From Mesorhabditis belari (lineage: Eukaryota > Nematoda > Chromadorea > Rhabditida > Rhabditidae): DNA of 64,000 nt. Shown piece after piece: positions 56,543-64,000 of the stretch; the first letter of the stretch is position 1, and each line of letters starts with the position of its first letter. A program made the translations under genes and the position numbers. The notes under the pieces are model-generated. The model was given only the letters and a program-made list of their open reading frames with translations, did not search any database and was not told where the DNA came from. The stretch spans positions 6,139,001-6,203,000 of the forward strand of contig CAUEEP010000743.1 in NCBI GenBank assembly GCA_958450365.1, written 5' to 3'.

Positions 56543-57297
56543 AGCCCATTCCTCTTCGTTTTCCTCTCTGCGTCTTCCCTTTTCTACACTCAATGAGTTG
56601 GATTTATTTTCTTATTTATTTCCTTCCAAACGATTATATTTTGATCTTCAAACCCTTAGAATTGAATGCTTTTGGCCCTTTTATTACTTTGGCCCTTTTT
56701 GGCCCTTAATCTCTTACTATCTCTCTTATTTACTATTTCCTTTATCTCTTACTTACTACTACTACTATATAGCTCTTATTACTCTTATTACTCTTACTAA
56801 TATATAATTCCTTTTACTACAAAAGCCTTCTTATCAGTTTAACTTCAAGTTCTATCGATCACTTTATTCAACAATTTTTTTCTCATACTTCTTCTCTGAA
56901 TCTAATTTTTCTTAAAAGCTTTAGCAGAAAAAGATCAACAAAATGTTGCAGAAAAAGAAAGAAAAAGAAAGAAAACAAGAGTTTGGTGAGCTTTTTCAAG
57001 GCACTTGATGAGAAGGGTGAATCCACAAGTAATTCACTACCAAATTGGCCTAATTTGGTTGTGTTTCGAGAAAAGAGTGAAAGATAGAGGATAGATCTGT
57101 TCGGCTGCTCGATGAGATCCGCTAGAGATCCTTTAACTCCTTCCATCCACACCTCGTGTAGTAAGTGATTTCGCTCGCAAAAAACTTTTAGATTAACATT
57201 GAAATTTTCTATTTACCTCTAAAGATTTCTATTTACAATTTTCTACTCAACAACTTTTAAACCTTTTTCATAATTTGATTCTTAATAGAGTGTGCTC
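56543..57297. other. Gene-free AT-rich region
   Basis: Includes a pyrimidine-rich CTCTTACTATCTCT stretch and ACTACTACTACT (56750-56765). Reverse-strand frame 56883-57152 was not supported by any motif. Confidence 0.3.
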
Positions 57298-57626
57298 CTT
57301 TCGAGTAAATCTCGAGTAATTACTCGAGTAAAATTTGCATGAGTAAATTTTTAATCGATTAATCGACGTTTTTCGTCGAGTAACTACGAGGAATCCTCTT
57401 TACACGTCGAGTAAATTGAATATCTTTACTTGTGATGGGAATTTGCGACGAATATAAATAGATACGACTCTTTTTAAAGATATTCGCCCGTTTAACTGAT
57501 TTGGTGGCAAATTCCCTTCACAAGTAAATCCATCACTTGTGATTTTTTTTGCGCCAATTATTTGCAATAATTTTCGCTAGTTTTTTAAGTTTTTAAAAAA
57601 ACGTATTACTCGCGAGGAACACACTC
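57298..57626. mobile_element. GAGTGTG-type foldback element
   Basis: Tips GAGTGTGCTCCTTTCGAGTA and TTACTCGCGAGGAACACACTC, flanked by TA. The interior has ACTCGAGTAATTACTCGAGT and TTTAATCGATTAATCGACG palindromes. A second partial end (TCGCGAGGAACACACTCGAA) follows at about 57640. Related to 7430-7977 and 39725-40051. Confidence 0.82.
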
Positions 57627-57659
57627 TAAATCTTGATTCTTCGCGAGGAACACACTCGA

Positions 57660-58520
57660 ATTCTTGAGCTCATTTTGAAATTGAACGTCAAGGCATCATA
57701 TTGGTTTAAAGGTAGAAAAAAAGAAAAGGAAAGATTTGAGTAAAACACGCGATCATCTCGTTCTCTTCATCCGTCACATCATCATCGTTTTCTTTTATTT
57801 TATTTTAAAAATGAAACTATTTACTTTATTCGTGCTTTTTCCTATTTTTTGATAATTTTATCGAAGCCTATCGACGTCAAAAAATGAAATTCGTCAAAAA
57901 ACGAAATTCGTCAAAAAACGAAATTCAAAACGTCAAAAAATGAAATTTTAATTCGTAAATCAAAATGGGAATTTACTTACTACGTTTTTTTTTTTGCTTT
58001 ACATCGTTTACTTAATACGTGTCGATCGTTGTTTGTTTTTGAGTATAGCTTTTGGAAAGGAGATGAGGATGAAGATGTATCGATTCTTTTTTTTACTTCA
58101 AATCCTAATGTTAAAATCCCAAATGCTTTCACCTTGATAGAATTCTTTCTTTTTTTTTTACCTTAACGTTTTGTTTATTGTTTCAAAAAAGCTTCTTAGT
58201 TTTTATGGGGGTTTTCTAGATAAATGGGATCTTGTTGATTGGGGCTAAAGGGTTTGTGGAGTCAAAGAGAGTGGTTGAGGCTTGTGGGCTCGTCAGAAAT
58301 GCATATCTCCGATCGACTCCCTTTCGATATTTCCATACTCTTCACTTTTTAGTTTTATGAGTTTTCTAGATAGATTTCTAGATCTTTCTCGTCTTCTTTC
58401 TTTATTTAGTTTTTGATTTCAATTTTAAACAAAGCTCGTTATAAGATCAATTTATCATTAATCTTCTCAAAACTGTTTTGAAGTTCCTGAAATGAAATAG
58501 AGTTAGAATCTTTAAGTGGG
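57660..58520. other. Gene-free AT-rich region
   Basis: Short array of AAAAAACGAAATTCGTC units at about 57880-57945. No exon supported. Confidence 0.3.
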
Positions 58521-58526
58521 AAAGTA

Positions 58527-58756
58527 AAGGAAGGAAGGAAGGAAGGAAGGAAGGAAGGAAGGAAGGAAGGAAGGAAGGAAGGAAGGAAGGAAGGAAGAAG
58601 GAAGGAAGGAAGGAAGGAAGGAAGGAAGGAAGGAAGTAAGTAAGTAAGTAGGTAGGTAAGTAGGTAAGTAACTAAGTAAGTAAGCAAGTAAGCAAGTAAG
58701 CAAGTAAGCAAGCAAGTAAGCAAGTAAGCAAGTAAGCAAGCAAGTAAGCAAGTAAA
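58527..58756. repeat. Compound tetranucleotide microsatellite (GGAA)n(GTAA)n(GCAA)n
   Basis: About 28 GGAA units, then a mix of GTAA/GTAG, then GCAA/GTAA units, purine-rich on the plus strand. Frames such as poly FLPSFLPS and LLTCLLAYL are artefacts. Confidence 0.97.
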
Positions 58757-59359
58757 TAAAGTTCTAAAACAGTTTTTTACAAAGCTGAGATTTTTCACTG
58801 GAAACCTATGGGCTATTTTTGATTCCAGCAAACGTAGTAAATGGATAGACAAAAAAGAAAAGTGGAAACGAAAATAGCGAGCAAAACTCGAGTAGTGGGG
58901 GTAATTTTTGGAGGTAAAAGAGTCCGAGGCATTCCAGTGCATTCCAGCCAGCCAGGAGACTCTATCCCGTCAAACTCCAAAGTTCAGTCCATTAGTTTCT
59001 CGGTATTTTTGTTCAAATCTTTCTTTCTCTCTCTTGATATTTCTTTTCATATTTCTCTCAAGCTGCGCAAAAATCTAATAACTGAAATTAGAAGCATATG
59101 CCCGGTGCCAATCTACGCGAAACAAATCAATTACCATGACTTTTGCTATTTTAAAAGTTTTTTCTTGTTTTCAGTATTGATATTGATATTGATGTTGAGA
59201 TTGATATTGATTTTTGATAAAGTTTTGATTTAATTGACTGTTTTTTATTTGTTGGTGATGTTCTTTGTTTTTTTGTTTGTTTTTTTGTTTGTTGTTGATG
59301 TTCTTTGTTCTTTTATTTGTTAAACTTTGTTGAAAAAAAGGTTTACTTGGTATAGAATA

Positions 59360-59929
59360 GAGTGTGTTCCTTTCGACTAACGCGTTTTCTAAAATGCACC
59401 TATTTGAGAAAACCACCGTAATCAAACTACCGATTTACATCCAATCAGCTCAATTTTGGTATCATTTGATGAGGAATCACAAGGCTCAGCCAATGATTTA
59501 AAAATTGGATTGATCTGATGAAAACTAACGGTTTGACTACGGTACTTTTCTCAAATAGGTGCATTTTAAAAAACGCATTAGTCGAGAGGAACTATACATT
59601 TCGAGTGTCCCCCCCCCCTGTGTCCCCCTTTTGCCCCCCTAAAGTGTCCCCCCCTAGTATCCCCCTATTTTTTTTCATATCAAATCACAACTTTTTGCTC
59701 TCCAAATGTGCTTTAACTTTTTAAAATTTTTCAATGATCATTGAGTTTAAAAAGTTAAAGCACATTTGGAGAGCAAAAAGTTGTGATTTGATATGAAAAA
59801 AAATAGGGGGATACTAGGGGGGGGGACACTTTAGGGGACAAAAAGGGGACACTTTGAGGGGGACACTTAGGGGGGCAAAAGGGGGACACAGGGGGGGGGA
59901 CACTCGAAATGTATAAGAGGAACACACTC
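59360..59929. mobile_element. GAGTGTG-type foldback containing a younger foldback
   Basis: Tips GAGTGTGTTCCTTTCGACTA and, after removing the inner element, TAGTCGAGAGGAACACACTC, with TA on both sides. Arms: ACGCGTTTTCTAAAATGCAC, CTATTTGAGAAAACCACCGT mirrored by GGTACTTTTCTCAAATAGGT. Host of the insertion at 59593-59915. Confidence 0.85.
59593..59915. mobile_element. C/G-tract foldback inserted in the element above
   Basis: Ends TATACATTTCGAGTGTCCCC and GGGGACACTCGAAATGTATA. Arms hold long C-runs on the left (CCCCCTTTTGCCCCCC) and G-runs on the right (GGGGGGCAAAAGGGGG). The hub is ATCAAATCACAACTTTTTGC...GCAAAAAGTTGTGATTTGAT. Perfect 8-bp direct repeats AGAGGAAC (59585-59592 and 59916-59923) mark the insertion, a hAT-like size. 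Confidence 0.9.
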
Positions 59930-61280
59930 TAGTATAGAATGAAAAGATTCAAGAATATTCAAGAAAATTCAAGAATATTCAAGGAAATTCATGAACATTC
60001 AACCTCTAGATACGATGCTAGAAAGAATTTTCTTTTCCTAAGTCTAATTGATCTTATCATTCGATGGTTTTGAAATTTATGAAATTGAATAAGCAAAAAA
60101 ACCGAGCACTAGATCCCCCAGACGGCTCATTGGGAAATTTAAGAAAAAAGAAGAGATCCGCGCAAGTAATCGGACTCTCGTTTTGAGGAAATTCTCCGGA
60201 AATTTCAGCCAGATCTTTGGGGAATTGCCGAAATTCGTCGATAGGAAAAAGTGGATGAGGGCATATTTGTGTGTACACAGTGCATAATTCGAAAGAGCTC
60301 ATGTTTCACTGGATTTCAATTCCATCGCTCTCCTTGTTTCGAAAAAAAAAAAAAAAATGAATCCCTCTTGGTCTCGAAGAGACTTGGCGTAAACTTTTTT
60401 CTTTCTGAATTTTCTAGGAGTATTTCGATGACGTTTATCTATTTTTGTAAAGCTTAGTCACTTTTTGCTAAAGAATTTCGACAATTGACAATTGACATGA
60501 CAATCCAATGATAAAGGATTTTTCCAATTAGGCAAGCTAACTTTGAGCTCTTGGATCTTGGTGTTGAGGTGTCGAATTTGAATATTTTTGATATCATTAG
60601 ATGAGTCAAATCTTTCTCTATCGATTGCTATAAAAACTATTTATATTGAACAGCTTAAGATCAAGAAATTTGAGGTTAAAGTTGGATTGCTAATGGGAAA
60701 GTGTCAATGTCAATGTCAATGCATTGTCAGCGAAATCCCACAAGCCTAGAACCTAGTTAAACCTGTAGTGATCGTAGTAGTTGAAGTTGGTGTTTCAGGC
60801 GAAGGAGGCTCTCATGTTTTTTGATGAATGATTTGAGAAGAAAATCTGGGAGGTAAAGAGATGGGATGTAAGGAAGATCGCGATCATCGCTCAGCTCCAT
60901 TTGTCACTTCCTGCATTGGCAGCCGTGTCCCACCCTCTCCATCCCATCACCCTCCCCGTATTCCTTGCTCTGTTTTCATTTCAGGCAATTTCAGTGCCGA
61001 GTTTTCTCTTTTCAGTTGTTTGGGTGAGTCTGTTCATCCTTTTTTTCAATGGCTATCACCCCTTCCCAAGGAGTGTTTCTTGAAACTCGAGATTTTCGAT
61101 TATTTGATACTCAATTATTGTTTCATTTAAAGCTCTCTTTTCGCTTTTTTTGGTTATCTAATCCTTTTTAAAACTTATTTTATGAGTTTAATTGGTTTTT
61201 AAAGTTCTTTTAATTCTTAAAGTTCTTTTAGTTCTTAAAGTTCTTTCAATTCTTCTTCAGTTCTTCTTCAGCGACTCGAA
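59930..61280. other. Gene-free region
   Basis: A short ATTCAAGAAAATTCAAGAAT array (59945-60000). Minus-strand frame 60057-60302 contains PLFPIDEFRQFPKDLAEISG, which looks protein-like but lacks a recognised family. A G+C-richer stretch at 60850-60960 might be a promoter. Nothing firm. Confidence 0.3.
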
Positions 61281-61284
61281 AGTC

Positions 61285-61940
61285 AAGCCGACTACTGTAA
61301 TAGTACCCTACCCCCATAATGACGGTGCGGAGTGTTGCGTAGTCTAGCTTTGACTACTGAAAGAATAGTTTTTGTACTTTATAAGCTATATACTATTCTT
61401 TATAAGCTTTATAAATACTATTATTTATTAGCTTTTATTTGCTGGCGACTTTGCTAGTTACTATAAGTTTTTCTAAAAGATTATAAGCAAAAATTATTAC
61501 CGTAAATACTATAATAATACCCTACCGCCCTCGTACAGTCGCGTAGTCGCAAAAGTTTTTTAATATTTCATTTTTTTCAAAGCGCCTGTACTTTCAAAAA
61601 ATGCGTCTTTGGTATCAAAAAATAGCCCTGAATTTCAGCCATTTTTTGATACCTAAGCGCGCATTGTAGCATAAACCAGTGTTGAGAAAAACTAGTTCAA
61701 AGCTAGACTACGCAACACTCTGCACCGTCATTATGGGAGTGGGATAGTATTACAGTATTTACGGTAGGGCAATTAAAGTTGATTGCCGCCGTTTACGCAT
61801 GCGGTCTGCAAGACCTATTTTTGGATACCTAAGCGCGCATTGTAGCATAAACCAGTGTCGAGAAACACTCGTTCAAAGCTAGACTACGCAACACTCTGCA
61901 CCGTCATTATGGGAGTGGGATACTATTACAGTATTTACGA
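61285..61940. mobile_element. Cluster of TACCGTAAATAC-type foldback copies
   Basis: A complete copy at 61498-61766 (TACCGTAAATACTATAATAA ... TACAGTATTTACGGTA) is flanked by a left fragment (61290-61362, ACTGTAATAGTACCCTACCC) and a right fragment (61818-61940, GGATACCTAAGCGCGCATTG ... TACAGTATTTACGATA). Sequence between complete copy and right fragment equals that following the copy at 39665. Confidence 0.75.
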
Positions 61941-62519
61941 TAGATTCTAAAATATTAAATTCTAAATCTAAATTAGATTATTAGATTCTAAATCAAGCAA
62001 AAATCAATCAATCAAATTCTCCGCAAAATTTGACTCATCAAAGAAAATTTATAGAAATCAATAGAGCTTTTTGAGTTTATAAAAAAAGAAAGGAAAAGAA
62101 GACAAGCACTTACATTAATTAATCGAAAAGAGATGAGTGTTTATGGAAGAAAGAAAAAGGGAGAAAATGAAAGAGAAAAGTTGTCATGTGCAGAACATAT
62201 GCAGATTCCATCTATTTTACCAACACATTTTTACATTTTTACATTTTTGTCTCTCTTTGTTTTGTTTTACATTTTACATTTTTGTCACTCTGTCTAACGG
62301 GGGGAAAAAAAATAAAGATTTCCTGTCTTTTACCTAGTCAATCCCAATTTTTTTTCTCGAGTGTTTACTCATCGACACATTCTGATGCCGATTCTCACTC
62401 AAGTTTCTCTCATTTCAAGAAATCTCATTTCATTTTTTTACGTCAATTTTTACGTTTTCTAATTACTCTGTATTCATTTCAAGTTTCCAAAAATCTTGAA
62501 TAACTTGGTTAGAGTTGAT
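61941..62519. other. Gene-free AT-rich region
   Basis: Only simple AT-rich and ACATTTTTACATTTTT repeats (62224-62282) seen. No exon supported. Confidence 0.3.
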
Positions 62520-62522
62520 TCT

Positions 62523-62702
62523 TAAGCTAGCTAGACTAAGCTTAGACTAAGCGTAGGCTAGCTTAGACTAGCTTAGACTAAGCTTAAGCTAGCTTAGACT
62601 AGCTTAGACTAGCTTAGGCTAGCTAGGCTAGCTTAGACTAGCTTAGACTAGCTTAGACTAGCTTAGACTAAGCTTAGGCTAGCGTAGACTAGCTTAGACT
62701 AG
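62523..62702. repeat. 10-bp minisatellite (GCTTAGACTA)
   Basis: About 17 units of GCTTAGACTA with GCTAGGCTA and AAGCTTAGGCTA variants. AGCTTAGACTAGCTTAGACT blocks alternate with AAGCTTA palindromes. Confidence 0.95.
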
Positions 62703-62830
62703 AGTTTGAAGGCTAGAGTTCGAATCTTCCAATGGTTCTTTTTGAAAAGCTGTCTAATCTTTTTCTTTTCTTAATTGTTTTATCTTAGATTGTCTTATTG
62801 TTAGAAATTTTTTTAAATTAAAATTTCCAG

Positions 62831-62911
62831 AAGGCGGCTGCAAATCAATTAGAGCATGTGAGGCTAACTCCGTGCCGCCCCAAACAATCAACCATTCAGG
62901 AAATGCGAGCC
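62831..62911 (+). CDS. Isolated internal exon of an unidentified gene
   Basis: 81 bp between a TTTCCAG acceptor and a GTGAGT donor. Read in phase 0 it gives KAAANQLEHVRLTPCRPKQS plus TIQEMRA; in phase 1 it gives EGGCKSIRACEANSVPPQTI plus NHSGNAS. Both are open and the length is a multiple of three. G+C content is clearly above the surroundings. Its partner exons were not found in the window; the gene probably continues to the right. Confidence 0.45.
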
Positions 62912-63015
62912 GTGAGTTCTTTTCAAAAGCATATCTATTGAATTTCTTTGTTTGAAAACTCTCTTAATTTTTGGGATGTGCTTGGTATTCTTTGAGTCAG
63001 AGAAAAAGAATGAGT

Positions 63016-63172
63016 TATTAAAGAGTTAGAGTTATTAAAGAGTTATTAAAGAGTTATTAAAGAGTTATTGAAGAGTTATTAAAGAGTTATTAAAGAGTTA
63101 CTAAAGAGTTACTAAAGAGTTATTGAAGAGTTATTAAAGAGTTATGAAAGAGTTATTAAAGAGTTATTAAAG
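63016..63172. repeat. 11-bp minisatellite (GAGTTATTAAA)
   Basis: About 14 tandem copies of GAGTTATTAAA with GAGTTACTAAA and GAGTTATTGAA variants. Lies about 100 bp after the exon at 62831-62911, presumably in its intron. Confidence 0.95.
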
Positions 63173-64000
63173 AGGGAAGTGTCAATTTCCGGGTCAGCAA
63201 TAAATCGCTATTCTTGATGTGTTGGCTATTCTCGTACTTTTTTTTGGTTTAATGATAATGTTGTGTAACCCTTGTCATCACAGCCAAACTCTTTTCATTT
63301 CTCATTTATCCGCAATCTTTTTTTTTGTCTCGATCTCCCCACCATTCTCTTCACTCTCTTCCACTTGATCTGACCCTCTTTCACTCCACAGATCTTTCAC
63401 TATATTAAATAATCGAAGAGCTTCAATGTGTGAATATAAAACCGAGATTTAAAGATTTGATAGATTCGATAGATTCGATAGATTATCGGCTTTGATTCAT
63501 CTGTATTCATATTGATCTTGATTCATTCATTCATCTTGATTCAACTGATCATCTATTTCACTCGACTCAATTCCATATAAAGATCTTGAAATTGGGCGAA
63601 TGCTTAGAGAGAAATAGGGAAAAAAAGGGAATAGAGAGATCGGTTGGTGATGGGAATCGAGAAGGCCGGAAGCCATTAGGGGAAACCACACCACAGTCAC
63701 ACGAGATGCACGAAGCAGCCAAAAATGGCCCTCCTTCTTTTCCTCTTCTTCTCCCTCCTCTTCCTTCACAACGCATAATCCAATTATAATGCCTTTTCCT
63801 CTTCCCTTTTGCCTTTTCCCCATCTCTTTCGATTCCCTGACAAACGGCATTGATCTCTGCTTGAGAACCTTTTTCATGATATAGGCAGATTTTTTCAGCT
63901 TTTTACTATCACTTTTATCATCTACTTTGTTATCTACTATCACATCTACTTTGTCATCTACTATCACATCTACTATCATATCTACTATCACATCTACTAT
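63173..64000. other. Right end of window, no supported gene
   Basis: Short runs ATTCGATAG (63463-63483) and ATCTACTATCACATCTACT (63930-64000). The minus-strand frame 63527-63991 is built on these repeats plus a purine tract and shows no family. Confidence 0.35.

Noticed and set aside
58439..58942. 167-codon frame with LLTCLLAYL and FLPS repeats
   Set aside because: Nearly all of it is the compound tetranucleotide microsatellite.
60057..60302. 81-codon minus-strand frame with PLFPIDEFRQFPKDL
   Set aside because: Looks partly protein-like but no family, start context or partner exons could be shown.
46349..62911. A single gene joining the exon at 46349 to the exon at 62831 through a 16-kb intron
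   Set aside because: The exon at 48752 joins the first exon in phase and leads to a complete protein ending at 51209, so the long-intron model is unnecessary.
63000..63180. CRISPR-like array
   Set aside because: The unit is an 11-bp direct tandem repeat without spacers, in a eukaryotic genome.

Overview
This window is nuclear DNA of a nematode, most likely a rhabditid. Coding sequence is cut by many short introns (often 35-60 bp) that start with GT and nearly always end in TTTAG or TTTCAG. Several genes are close relatives of Caenorhabditis genes: unc-50, unc-69, hmg-1.2, cytosolic leucyl-tRNA synthetase and a ZIG-like two-Ig protein. From memory, unc-50 and unc-69 also lie close together in C. 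elegans. The species cannot be named from the sequence alone.

The first 29 kb is gene-dense. In order it holds: the 3' part of a BLM-type RecQ helicase (+); a leftward RidA - SETD9-like - RidA trio with gaps of only 167-182 bp (possible operon); a secreted CUB/VWA protein (+); UNC-50, an unrecognised gene and the 35-residue OST4 (all -); UNC-69/SCOC (+); a two-HMG-box HMG-1.2 (+); leucyl-tRNA synthetase (+); an SLC25A39/40-type mitochondrial carrier (+); and a ZIG-like secreted Ig protein (-). OST4, UNC-50 and UNC-69 all belong to the early secretory pathway (ER and Golgi) and sit within 4.3 kb. The two RidA paralogues share intron positions.

From 29 kb to the end the window is AT-rich and repeat-dominated. 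It contains one Tc1-like and two mariner transposons (all inactive, one nearly intact), fragments of a non-LTR retrotransposon, at least six families of foldback (MITE-like) elements, many minisatellites and microsatellites, and tRNA-like repeats. Only one confident gene is found there: a four-exon gene for a 113-residue, three-membrane-segment protein (46349-51209), whose introns carry much of this repeat load. An isolated exon at 62831-62911 suggests another gene running off the right edge.

The most informative structural signals are a hAT-like foldback family with five copies, four of them in perfect 8-bp target duplications and the fifth in an 8-bp duplication with one extra flanking base; two cases of one foldback inserted in another; and a minisatellite with a higher-order period grown inside a foldback. 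Gene models were spliced by eye from reading frame, splice signals and recalled family sequences; no database search was run.
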